Of a DNA stretch of 64,000 nucleotides, positions 56,105 to 64,000 are shown in pieces. Within the stretch, counting starts at the first letter, position 1. The number at the start of each line of letters is the position of its first letter. This stretch comes from Alteromonas sp. RKMC-009. GTDB lineage: Bacteria > Pseudomonadota > Gammaproteobacteria > Enterobacterales > Alteromonadaceae. Both the position numbers and the translations under genes were made by a program. The notes under the pieces are model-generated. The model did not search any database and was not told where the DNA came from. It saw only the letters and a program-made list of their open reading frames with translations. The stretch covers positions 558,001 to 622,000 of the forward strand of contig NZ_CP031010.1 of NCBI RefSeq assembly GCF_003584565.2, read 5' to 3'.

Positions 56105-57019
56105 TTATTTGTACCCAAACAGTTCTACAGATTTATCCTTATAGTCGTGCCACAACTTGATACTTGGCATATTACCTATGGAATCTGTTTTTTCCGTCCA
56201 CGGTTTAAATGCTCCAGCGTAATGCAACACGGAGATTTTCTCCAATAGTTCCCTATAAACTTTATCTGACGCCAATCTCAGGAAACTGTCCTGAAAGTTA
56301 AACGTACTGGAAACCATGCCGATATATTTGCGCTTGTCTCCGAAATACTCACTAAGAAGACCTTGCTCATGAATGGAAATGCGCTCAGAGGCATATTGCG
56401 TAATCGTATTAAAAAAGGCATCACAAAGAAAATCGCCGCTTACCAGCATCATACCTGAATTGATTCTCTTAATGTGTTTGCCGTCGAACTGGCCGTCATA
56501 CATTTTTAGTAATTGTGAGTCAGTATCGCCTTCCCGTAAGGATTGTTGAAACTGTGGGCTGGTTACCAGGGGCTTATTGGGAAATGCGTCAAAAAGAGCC
56601 TGCATTGGATTGTGGACAATCATGTCTACATCGAGGAACAGTAACTTACTAGTTTCTTGTTTTTCAAATACTGACCATTTTAAAAACGTACCTCTGTTCC
56701 AGTCCGCTCGCTCTGGCCTTTTTACATTTTCTTTCGCAAGGGAATATAGGGTCTCTTTTCGTTTTCCGTCTAGTAACGAAACTTTATCTGCTACCAGTTG
56801 AACAAAGCTATCTGAAAGCAGTTTCTTATCATCGGTATAGATAACAATTGGGTTATCAGTGAGCACACCGTTATAGGCCATACTTCCTAGCATAACTTTG
56901 AAACAATCTAAGTAGCCACTGTCAAATGCAAACGCTAGGGTTACATCGTTATATACTGTGGCCTTATGTTTACCCGAATTGGAAATTAAACCTTCGCGAT
57001 ACAAGCTGTTTATAGCCAT
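56105..57019 (-). CDS. Glycosyltransferase family 8-like protein
   Basis: A 304-residue retaining glycosyltransferase of the GT8 type (LgtC/glycogenin group). VTLAFAFDSGYLDCFKVMLGSM opens the nucleotide-binding fold; the metal-binding D-x-D is in LLFLDVDMIVHNPMQALFD; RINSGMMLVSGDF and the C-terminal VLHYAGAFKPW (H-x2-G-x2-KPW) are the family signatures. Start ATG 57019 with AAGGAA upstream. It is 9 bases downstream of the alginate-lyase-like gene, and both form a leftward operon. The sugar and acceptor are unknown. Confidence 0.88.
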   Translation of the reverse strand: MAINSLYREGLISNSGKHKATVYNDVTLAFAFDSGYLDCFKVMLGSMAYNGVLTDNPIVIYTDDKKLLSDSFVQLVADKVSLLDGKRKETLYSLAKENVKRPERADWNRGTFLKWSVFEKQETSKLLFLDVDMIVHNPMQALFDAFPNKPLVTSPQFQQSLREGDTDSQLLKMYDGQFDGKHIKRINSGMMLVSGDFLCDAFFNTITQYASERISIHEQGLLSEYFGDKRKYIGMVSSTFNFQDSFLRLASDKVYRELLEKISVLHYAGAFKPWTEKTDSIGNMPSIKLWHDYKDKSVELFGYK

Positions 57020-57028
57020 GGAGTTCCT

Positions 57029-58171
57029 TTAATTACTTCTGTTTGATGCTGTACATGTCAAATGCGTTAATGCATCCCAAGACATGAAATGTTCGCTAAA
57101 TCTGCCGGGGTACCAGTCGTTGTAAGCCTTAATGTAACTAAAGTCGCGTTTATCTAGATGTTGACGACTAAAGTAGTGGTTGTAAGCGATCTGGTATCCT
57201 GCGCTCTTAAGGTGGCTATTCTTATATCGCCCCCTTTTGAGCCCTTTGGGGGATGGTACCTCACCATTAAACATTTTTGCAAAGTGCTCAAGTACCTTGA
57301 GTAACCGCGGCTCTTTGTTTTCAAAAGAAAGTGCGTATAGGTTAGTGCCGTTGTGCCAGGCTATCTCAGCGGTTTGCATCCATGAGATAAGCGTATACTG
57401 GGGATGCCATGTATCGCGAAGATAATCAGCCTTCAGGCTACCTGATGCGGTACTGACGTCGGCAAGGTTACGTTTATACAATTTAACAGCCTCCGCGAAT
57501 CTATCATTATCTTCTAAATAGACTGCCAGAGCTATTTCACTTAACACTGATGTGGCTCCCCAGTTATTTTCTCTATAAGCTTTTGATGCATAGCTTCCAA
57601 GCGTTTTAGCAAACTTATTAAATTGCAATTGATTGGCTGGTTTCCAATTGGCTGCGCCGTTATTGTAATTTTTAATAATGTCTGCTGCACCCAGCCATAT
57701 GGGGAGCGCCCAAGCCGCCTCAAGGTAAGCCTGATCGTCTTTTCCTTTTGTCACTTCTAAATCCCGGAAAGTATATGCCCACTCCGTTAAAATAGTTTTG
57801 GCTTTATCAAGGTACCGTGTGTCTGAAGTCGCTACCCACATAAGTGCGAGTGCTCTGGCCGCATGAGCATCTCCGCGAAACGCTGCTTCATACTTATTCC
57901 CTGTGTAAGCTTCTACATATACAATTTCATAGGCATGGTGCTGACGAGTTAGGGTGGCGTATTCGCTTGTGGTTAACTGCTCGAATGCGGGTTGTCTTTC
58001 ATCACACTGTTGCTCTTTAAGGTTTGTTAACTGTAGCTGACTGGCACCGATACTCGGGTGAGTAAAGGTCTGGGCCGTGCATAGCGAGGACAGAAAAACT
58101 AAAACACCCAATAAAAATAAGCGAGACAAACAAGCTGGGGAGCGCGTATGTAGAAATTGTGGTTTAACCAT
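57029..58171 (-). CDS. Secreted alginate-lyase-family protein
   Basis: A 380-residue protein with an N-terminal signal peptide (LFLLGVLVFLSSLCTAQ) and an all-helical Alginate_lyase (PL5-like, alpha/alpha toroid) domain: FRGDAHAARALALMWVATSD, AYLEAAWALPIWLGAADII, the conserved NNWGATSVLSEIALAVYL and the C-terminal SAGYQIAYNHYFS. Periplasmic or extracellular location is expected. Lyases of this kind trim uronic-acid polymers and occur inside exopolysaccharide loci as well as in degradation loci; the context here points to the former. Start ATG 58171 behind GGAG. First gene of the operon with the GT8 gene; divergent from the gene at 58257. Confidence 0.82.
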   Translation of the reverse strand: MVKPQFLHTRSPACLSRLFLLGVLVFLSSLCTAQTFTHPSIGASQLQLTNLKEQQCDERQPAFEQLTTSEYATLTRQHHAYEIVYVEAYTGNKYEAAFRGDAHAARALALMWVATSDTRYLDKAKTILTEWAYTFRDLEVTKGKDDQAYLEAAWALPIWLGAADIIKNYNNGAANWKPANQLQFNKFAKTLGSYASKAYRENNWGATSVLSEIALAVYLEDNDRFAEAVKLYKRNLADVSTASGSLKADYLRDTWHPQYTLISWMQTAEIAWHNGTNLYALSFENKEPRLLKVLEHFAKMFNGEVPSPKGLKRGRYKNSHLKSAGYQIAYNHYFSRQHLDKRDFSYIKAYNDWYPGRFSEHFMSWDALTHLTCTASNRSN

Positions 58172-58256
58172 GTATATCTCCTAAGTTCTGGTGAGTGTCC
58201 ACGGTAACTGATAATATTCCCAGCAAGATTCGATAAAGTACTGGTTAATAGGTGTA

Positions 58257-60299
58257 ATGGCGGTAAAGCAACTAACACTGCAGATTAAAGAATATATTCA
58301 AAGCAAAGCAGCTATGCGCTCCCTTCTCAAATTGATGAGAGATAGTGGAAAATTTGATAGAGAATACTATCTTTCGACGTATCCGGATGTCATGCAGGAT
58401 CCCACCTGGGCGCGAAAGCCTGAATTGCACTACTTGAAATATGGAGCAAGCGAACTGCGTAATCCTGCGCCATGGTTTGAAACCCAGTTTTACCTGCAAC
58501 AAAACCCCGATGTTCAGGAACATAATATTAATCCATTTGTTCATTATATATTACATGGTGCTATGGAAGGGCGAAAGCCCAATCCAAAACAACAAAAAAG
58601 ATATTTGGACAACTCAGTAGATAAAATTAGGTATAGCATTGTAAACCATCTCTGGGGCGGTTATTCAAAGCCGGCTTTGAGAGATCTGGAGGCTATCTAC
58701 ACCAATGAGCAAAAAGATAATGATCTTCGCTATTTTGCTGCATGGCAGGCGGCGCGGTGGTATTACTTTGTCGACGACTATAAAACGTCACTCTCTTTGG
58801 GAGAGTTAATCGATTCATTGGGGGAAGAATATCGTCTCGGCAAAGTGGCTGTAATGAATAAAGCTTATTGTCTGATGCATTTGGGACAAACAGAAGCTGC
58901 ACGGAAGACATTGCAGGAATTCTTGGATAAAAAGCCGGATGATGCCGATATGCTATTGTCTATATCCAATGTGCAGACAACGGAAGAAGAGCGTCTTACT
59001 AAAATTAATGCGGCATTTTCCAGTCATGGATATGCCTCTATTGAGCGGATAGATCCGAGCAAGCCACTTTCGTTTGCGAATATCCAGGCATCAGCGCCGA
59101 AAATTGAGTCGGAAAAGAAAGTAAGTGTCATTATACCCACGTACATGACGGAAGATAGGTTGGGGATTGCCATTCAGTCACTGCTAAATCAGAGTTGGCA
59201 AAATCTTGAAATCATCGTTGTTGATGATTGTAGCCCCGATGGCACGTATGCAGTCGCACAAAAATTCGCCGAGCAAGATAGCAGAGTGATTCCTGTCAGA
59301 CAGGAAAAAAACGGTGGTGCTTATCGGGCACGCAATACTGGCCTTAAGCTAGCAACTGGAGATTTTATTACCACGCATGATGGTGATGACTGGTCGCATC
59401 CTCAGAAAATCGCGGCTCAAATGGATTTCCTTGAAAGAAATCCCAATGTGAAGGGGGTGTGTACTCACTGGACGCGTGCCTTAGATAATCTTCACTTTAG
59501 TCATAACTGGCGCCTCAATCCTCGATTAATCCACTGGAGTCACTCATCATTTTTATTCCGCAGGGAAATTGTAGATGACGTGGGTTTCTGGGATTCTGTT
59601 GTTGTAGGAGGGGATACTGAGTTCATCTGGCGAATACAGGCAAAATACCGTAGATGGTCAGTAAAAAACATAATCAGCGCTGTACCAATGGCGTTTGCTT
59701 TGGATGATGATGGATCTTTGACTCGCACGAAGTCCACCCATGTGAAAACGATTCATAATGGTCTGCGCCACATCTATCGGAGTGGTTGTGAATGGTGGCA
59801 TAAAAACACCAGTGACTACTATGTTGATGATTCGGAAAAAAGACCGTTTAATACTGCCCAGACAATGGTTACTAGAGGTGATACTGACTTAGATTGTGAC
59901 GTTCTGTTTATCGCTGATTTTTCCGAATCAAAAGACAATGATGTGATTTATGAGAAGATTAAACAAGCTCTCAGCAATAGGAGGAAGGTCGGAATATACC
60001 ATTGGCCGGTTTACGGAGAATTCAGAGAGAACTTTGATGCTCGGTACTTCAATTTGCTAATGTCCGATTTAACACACCCTGTAGTTTACGGAATGAATGT
60101 TAAAGCAAACCAGGTTATTGCTTCTTCCCCTCAGCTTTTCGAAGAAGAATTGGAAAATGTTGCCTCGATAACAACGAGCGAATTCACACTCCTTTCTGAA
60201 AGCCACACGGGAGTGGAACGTGAGGCATTGGAAAGTCGTATTGAGTCAATTTTCTCAGTGAAACCTGAAGTAGAATTGGTTGAGCAGCACAATGTCTAA
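58257..60299 (+). CDS. YPDV-repeat / GT2 glycosyltransferase
   Basis: A 680-residue protein. Two YPDV-type repeats are at the N-terminus (Phe33: FDREYYLSTYPDVMQDP; Phe74: FETQFYLQQNPDVQEHNINP, ending HGAMEGRKPNP). A TPR-like helical region (about 120-250: FAAWQAARWYYFVDDYKTSL, GQTEAARKTLQEFLDKKPDDADML) follows. The GT2 domain (about 283-520) has VSVIIPTYMTEDRLGIAIQS, IIVVDDCSPDGT, the D-x-D-type HDGDDWSHPQK and GGDTEFIWRIQ. The last 150 residues are not recognised. The GT2 part is a clear paralogue of the one in the gene at 61324. The frame's only good start is ATG 58257; it overlaps the next gene by 8 bases. Confidence 0.85.
   Translation: MAVKQLTLQIKEYIQSKAAMRSLLKLMRDSGKFDREYYLSTYPDVMQDPTWARKPELHYLKYGASELRNPAPWFETQFYLQQNPDVQEHNINPFVHYILHGAMEGRKPNPKQQKRYLDNSVDKIRYSIVNHLWGGYSKPALRDLEAIYTNEQKDNDLRYFAAWQAARWYYFVDDYKTSLSLGELIDSLGEEYRLGKVAVMNKAYCLMHLGQTEAARKTLQEFLDKKPDDADMLLSISNVQTTEEERLTKINAAFSSHGYASIERIDPSKPLSFANIQASAPKIESEKKVSVIIPTYMTEDRLGIAIQSLLNQSWQNLEIIVVDDCSPDGTYAVAQKFAEQDSRVIPVRQEKNGGAYRARNTGLKLATGDFITTHDGDDWSHPQKIAAQMDFLERNPNVKGVCTHWTRALDNLHFSHNWRLNPRLIHWSHSSFLFRREIVDDVGFWDSVVVGGDTEFIWRIQAKYRRWSVKNIISAVPMAFALDDDGSLTRTKSTHVKTIHNGLRHIYRSGCEWWHKNTSDYYVDDSEKRPFNTAQTMVTRGDTDLDCDVLFIADFSESKDNDVIYEKIKQALSNRRKVGIYHWPVYGEFRENFDARYFNLLMSDLTHPVVYGMNVKANQVIASSPQLFEEELENVASITTSEFTLLSESHTGVEREALESRIESIFSVKPEVELVEQHNV
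58353..58589 (+). repeat. Two YPDV repeats at the start of the GT2 gene
   Basis: Units begin at Phe codons 58353 (41 codons) and 58476 (38 codons). They share FxxxxYLxxxPDV, then HYxxxGxxExRxPxP, with the repeats of the genes at 46228 and 61324. Confidence 0.78.
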
Positions 60300-61137
60300 C
60301 AGTAATCGAAAAATTTTTGTAGTGATACGCTATTCCATTCTGTCAAAAACGAAAGCATGGAAAATTTCAGATACAAAGGATAGGGAAAAATATAAGCAAA
60401 TCTTGTTCTCTGAAGCACGTATGGATACTAAGTTTCTGTTTTTCAAGGAACTTGTTCTGCCATCGTTGGCACAGAACGAGTCTCGTGTTAAAAACGCTGA
60501 AGTGGTAGTGCTGCTTTATACTTCCACGCAACTTCCTGATAAACAACGGAATAAGTTGAAGGAATTGTGTTCACCTTACAATTTCATGAATATCAGATAC
60601 ATTACCGAAGATGATAACTTTCATGAATGTGTGAGAAGGGATTTGCATGCTAGCTTATCGCAAGCAACGGGTAATAGTGTGTATGCTACTGTCAGGTTGG
60701 ACGATGATGATGCACTTGGTAAAGATTTTCTGCTGAACGTTGAGAAGTATGTTTCTAATGAATTCTCGGAGCGAATTATTACATTTCCTTGCGGATTCGA
60801 GAGCTTATACGAGCCACGTGAGAAGACAATTTTAAAAACCATTGAAATTGACTACCCAAAGGTCGCAGTCGGTCTGACTAAGATCCATAAATTCGATAAC
60901 GAAAAAACTGGTGCCTCAGCAACATTCAGCATTTATGACGCTGGAAACCATACTAAGGTCGATAAGTCGCATGTGGTCGTGCAGGAAAGGGGGACTCGGC
61001 CGTACTATCTGAAGTTGGCCTATGCCGAACAGGATACGGCTGAAAAAGGGTTTGTAAGGCGGAGTGAAAATGCGCCTATAGTTGAATACGAAAGGCTTGT
61101 GGCGGAATTCCCAGTTATTTCAGGCTTGCTCAGTTAA
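60292..61137 (+). CDS. Putative rhamnosyltransferase-like protein
   Basis: A 281-residue protein resembling the Rhamno_transf family: IFVVIRYSILSKTKAWKI near the start, then LFFKELVLPSLAQNESR, a central YATVRLDDDDALGKDFL with an acidic motif suitable for a nucleotide-sugar/metal site, and TRPYYLKLAYAEQ. The family is named for rhamnosyl transfer but few members are tested. ATG 60292 overlaps the upstream stop by 8 bases, so the two transferases are translationally coupled. Not membrane-spanning. Confidence 0.75.
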   Translation: MSNSNRKIFVVIRYSILSKTKAWKISDTKDREKYKQILFSEARMDTKFLFFKELVLPSLAQNESRVKNAEVVVLLYTSTQLPDKQRNKLKELCSPYNFMNIRYITEDDNFHECVRRDLHASLSQATGNSVYATVRLDDDDALGKDFLLNVEKYVSNEFSERIITFPCGFESLYEPREKTILKTIEIDYPKVAVGLTKIHKFDNEKTGASATFSIYDAGNHTKVDKSHVVVQERGTRPYYLKLAYAEQDTAEKGFVRRSENAPIVEYERLVAEFPVISGLLS

Positions 61138-61323
61138 TGTCTGTCTAAACTGAAAAAACATCGTGTATCTTTACAGTTTGAATAAGTAGATATTCAAGAT
61201 GTGACTTGAATTGCAATTCACTGCTTCATGGGCCGTTTACAATAGCAATCGCAGAACAATGACCGCTGATATACCTTAATAGAAACATAAAAGTTAGAAA
61301 AGGGGAGGGAGAGTTTCCCGAAT

Positions 61324-63969
61324 TTAATAAGGAGCCGATACTTGCCCAAGCGCAGTGAGATACTGTTTTGATATTGCTTCTTGTCCATAGCGTGTTACTG
61401 CGATATCCCGAACCATCCGTTGTATCTTTGCCAGCCCCGCTTTGTTTTTTTGTAGAGTAATGATTCGGTCTGCAACATATTGATAATCACCAAATGGAGC
61501 AAGATAACCTGCTGATAGATCAATGATTTCTTCCAGCGCTCCCCAGTTATAGGCAATGGGTACGCAGCTACAAGCCATACCTTCTACGACTGTTCTGCCG
61601 AATGATTCCTGAAAGTGCGATAGATTCAGTATCACATCCATATTCTGATAAGCATCAACAGGATTAGTAGCATAACCACAGTACGCTACATTTTTCTGGG
61701 AGTAACTTTCGAGCCGAGCGGTGAGGGCTTCAGTTTCCGGCCCATACAGAAAAAAAGTGATGTCTTGGTGCTTTTTAGCAACGAATTCAGCAATTTTAAA
61801 AAAGTCGTCGATACCTTTTTTAATGGTGTTACTGCTTAGCATAATAACGTTCAAGGTAGAGGTGGCAGACTTATCCTGCGTTCTTCGAAATTGCCTGGTA
61901 TCTATTGCGTTGTAAACAATAGTTGTTTTTTCTTTCAGGTTAACAAACGATGCAGTGACACCGGAATTGGCGATAACGAGGTCAGCGCATTCGTCAATAT
62001 GTTGTCTGATTTGCTCTGGCGTTGCATTTAGTCGGCTACACAAATCCGTATCGTGATTAGGCAGTTCCCTCACATGCATCAATGACTTCACTCCAGATTG
62101 TCTGGCTGCTAAATGAGGTTCCCAGAGTGTGAGCGTATTTACATAAACCACGGATGTTTTACTGGCAGTAATGATTGAGCTAATTTGACCCGTAACTTCT
62201 ACGATTTCCCTTCTACCCCTTCGCCACCATGGGAGTGGAGTAAAATAGATTTTGCTGACAGAGTCAGCTATCTCTCTGATATACCTATGGTTAATGCCGC
62301 TGGGTAATATAACTGTTATATCAGCATTCTGCTGATATAACATTTTTATGCAATCAAGAAAGCTTCGTTCGGCACCAAACAATTCGTTACCAGCCAGGTG
62401 AGCAACCATAAGTACTTTTTTACCGCTTTGTTTTTTAGCATCGCCAGTTACAGAAAACAATTTAGTCTTATCGACAGGCTCTGATGCCCACAATGAAATA
62501 GCTTCGAAGTTTGATTTTCCTTTAATGTACGCGAGACCACTTACACTCAGGTAGGGATTAGGATCGCGACCTTCGTCGATGCCGTGATTAATGAAGTGAG
62601 TTAGAGGATCAACACTAGCTGCGGCGATGTCAGGGTAGGCGTCTATATACCAGTCAGGGTCGAATAAGTCTTTAGTCTTTAGCGCTTTTTTAAGATTGGC
62701 TTTTCGTATTTCCAAGGAGCCTCGGCAAATCAATGGAGGTGCAACGAACTTGCGTACGGCACGCTGCGGCATATAGAGTCTTCTTGCACGGTTATGCCAT
62801 TCTATAGCCGCATCATTATAATCCTTTCTAATTCCTGAGTACTGAGTACGCAGGTGTGTGGCGCTGGTTTGAGTCAGTGACCCCTTGTCAACTCGACCGA
62901 AGGCAAGGGGAACTCCGGGCATAACTTCACTGATCGCAGCCGGGCCGTACTTTTTCTGGATCCGCAGCCAATATTCAGTGTCTGCATTAACCGAGACATT
63001 ATCCCAATAGCCAAGTTTTCTGAAAACTGAGCGACGAAACATAAGGCTGGATACATTTCTGTAAATCCAGCCTTGTTCCATTCGCCATGTTTCAAAATGC
63101 AGTGACGGATCGGTTCTTGCCCAGTAGGATACGGCGGCTTTTACCTTTCGGTAGCAGCGTATTGCTTCAACCTGCTTTTCAATTTTTTGTGGGTGGGACC
63201 AGTCGTCGGCATCATGAACGGTAATAAGTTGGCCCTTCGACAATTTAAGACCTGCATTTCTGGCAGCATAGGCTCCTCCGTTTTCAGGCAGTGGAATAAA
63301 TTTGATCCTTGAATCCTGTTTAACGAACTTTTCGATAACGGCTTTACTGTTATCTGTAGATGCATCGTCTACAACGATTATTTCGATCTTTGAGTAGGTC
63401 TGACTTAATAGGCTATTTAACGCCGTCGCCAACGTATTCTCTGCGTTGTAGCAGGGAATGAGTACTGATACTAAAGGGCTGAAATAGTTTAGCGTAATTG
63501 CAGATTGCTCGGAGTTAGCCGTTAATGAATCCAATGTTGCAGACTGGTTTACGGTAAGTGGAATTAAGTTGTGGCGCTTAAATAGATGATTGATGACTGC
63601 CAGCTTCTCTGCACCTTTTTTCAACATAGATGCGGCCAGAAGTTTATTATCGGATGGTAACCAGCCTTTATGCTCTAGAACTCGCCTGGCATTCTCGATA
63701 TCTCCACAATGAAAGTAGGCACTAAATGCAAGCAAATATGGGCCGTCATGGCGGATAAACAATTTTAAGTTTTCGTCTAAAAGCAGATCCTCTGCATATT
63801 CTTTTGTTGCCCCCCAGTTGCCCCAGCTAGCATGCCATCTGCAAATAAACCAGGTAGCTAGACTCTGCTCAAAGTTGTTATGGTTACTTGCTATCTTATT
63901 TAAGCGCTGAAGAACCTCTTCAGGCTCGGAAACGGCCCACAATCGGTTGTCCAGCTTAACCGTTTCCAT
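61324..63969 (-). CDS. GT2 / YPDI-repeat / GT4 bifunctional glycosyltransferase, possibly longer at the N-terminus
   Basis: An 881-residue protein from ATG 63969. Modules: helical TPR-like start (about 15-130); GT2 domain (about 165-400: VSVLIPCYNAENTLATALNS, IIVVDDASTDNS, HDADDWSHPQK, NADTEYWLRIQ); one YPDV-type repeat (Phe436: FDPDWYIDAYPDIAAASVDP, ending HGIDEGRDPNP); and GT4 (about 520-875: KVLMVAHLAGNELFGAERSF, VVYVNTLTLWEPHLAA, IVYNAIDTRQFRR, and the E-x7-E region ESFGRTVVEGMACSCVP). The frame stays open upstream of 63969 to the right window edge, so the real start may lie outside. It could transfer two different sugars. Leftward, convergent with the gene ending at 61137. Confidence 0.82.
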   Translation of the reverse strand: METVKLDNRLWAVSEPEEVLQRLNKIASNHNNFEQSLATWFICRWHASWGNWGATKEYAEDLLLDENLKLFIRHDGPYLLAFSAYFHCGDIENARRVLEHKGWLPSDNKLLAASMLKKGAEKLAVINHLFKRHNLIPLTVNQSATLDSLTANSEQSAITLNYFSPLVSVLIPCYNAENTLATALNSLLSQTYSKIEIIVVDDASTDNSKAVIEKFVKQDSRIKFIPLPENGGAYAARNAGLKLSKGQLITVHDADDWSHPQKIEKQVEAIRCYRKVKAAVSYWARTDPSLHFETWRMEQGWIYRNVSSLMFRRSVFRKLGYWDNVSVNADTEYWLRIQKKYGPAAISEVMPGVPLAFGRVDKGSLTQTSATHLRTQYSGIRKDYNDAAIEWHNRARRLYMPQRAVRKFVAPPLICRGSLEIRKANLKKALKTKDLFDPDWYIDAYPDIAAASVDPLTHFINHGIDEGRDPNPYLSVSGLAYIKGKSNFEAISLWASEPVDKTKLFSVTGDAKKQSGKKVLMVAHLAGNELFGAERSFLDCIKMLYQQNADITVILPSGINHRYIREIADSVSKIYFTPLPWWRRGRREIVEVTGQISSIITASKTSVVYVNTLTLWEPHLAARQSGVKSLMHVRELPNHDTDLCSRLNATPEQIRQHIDECADLVIANSGVTASFVNLKEKTTIVYNAIDTRQFRRTQDKSATSTLNVIMLSSNTIKKGIDDFFKIAEFVAKKHQDITFFLYGPETEALTARLESYSQKNVAYCGYATNPVDAYQNMDVILNLSHFQESFGRTVVEGMACSCVPIAYNWGALEEIIDLSAGYLAPFGDYQYVADRIITLQKNKAGLAKIQRMVRDIAVTRYGQEAISKQYLTALGQVSAPY
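62551..62664 (-). repeat. Single YPDV-type repeat inside the GT2/GT4 gene
   Basis: One 38-codon unit, FDPDWYIDAYPDIAAASVDP followed by HFINHGIDEGRDPNP, placed exactly between the GT2 and GT4 domains. Same module as in the genes at 46228 and 58257 and in the relic at 55814. Confidence 0.78.
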
Positions 63970-64000
63970 TGCGCAAGGCCAGCGCCCCTCTTTCCAACCA

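Noticed and set aside
61138..61323. AAACTG/CAGTTT pairing between convergent genes
   Set aside because: Short stem with a long loop; too weak to call a terminator.
1..64000. Search for tRNA, rRNA, insertion sequences, phage genes and CRISPR
   Set aside because: No cloverleaf, rRNA signature, transposase/integrase protein or spaced direct repeats were recognised by eye.

Overview
The window is chromosomal DNA of a marine-type gammaproteobacterium, most likely Alteromonadaceae. This is an inference from the close similarity of the housekeeping proteins to E. coli-type families, the gammaproteobacterial gene order queG/nnr-tsaE-amiB-mutL-miaA-hfq-hflX-hflK-hflC, an S4-type alpha-operon leader, and the TonB/OmpA repertoire. 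No tRNA, rRNA, CRISPR array, insertion sequence or phage gene was recognised.

Layout: (1) 1-5.7 kb: a lipoprotein entering from the left edge, dnaB, an OmpA-type porin, a tightly overlapped zur-cheX-yjbQ operon, and nudC. (2) 5.9-18.2 kb: hemE, queG divergent from nnr with overlapping start codons, then the collinear block nnr-tsaE-amiB-mutL-miaA-hfq-hflX-hflK-hflC (metabolite repair, tRNA modification, wall hydrolysis, mismatch repair, RNA chaperone, membrane protease control). (3) 18.3-36.9 kb: an AbgT-family transporter, hemH, a DUF4112 protein, a TPP-enzyme/aldehyde dehydrogenase pair, ubiG, a PhoD phosphatase, rnr-rlmB, a siderophore receptor behind a Fur box, an acidic lipoprotein and a cytosolic hybrid histidine kinase. 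(4) 37.1-45.7 kb: complete spc and alpha ribosomal protein operons (rplN to rplQ, including secY and rpoA). The S10 operon that precedes rplN in E. coli is absent here. (5) 46.2-64.0 kb: an AT-richer surface-glycan island of glycosyltransferases (GT2, GT4, GT8, DUF616-like, rhamnosyltransferase-like), FkbM-type methyltransferases, a left-handed beta-helix acyltransferase, coiled-coil proteins and an exported alginate-lyase-family protein.

The most interesting part is the glycan island. Three large genes carry a 38-41-residue aromatic/YPDV repeat (core FDxxWYLxxYPDV ... HYxxxGxxEGRxPxP) shuffled against different catalytic modules: coiled coil, GT2, or GT2+GT4. A previously unannotated relic of the same repeat lies in a 400-bp gap at 55.8-56.0 kb. 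A 1267-residue protein combines a TPR-like start, a DUF616-like transferase, a duplicated transferase-like domain whose second copy has lost its acidic motif, a GT4 domain and a C-terminal SGNH-like domain. No polymerase, flippase or ABC exporter lies in the window, so the island is probably only partly included and its product (O-antigen, capsule or glycoprotein) cannot be named.
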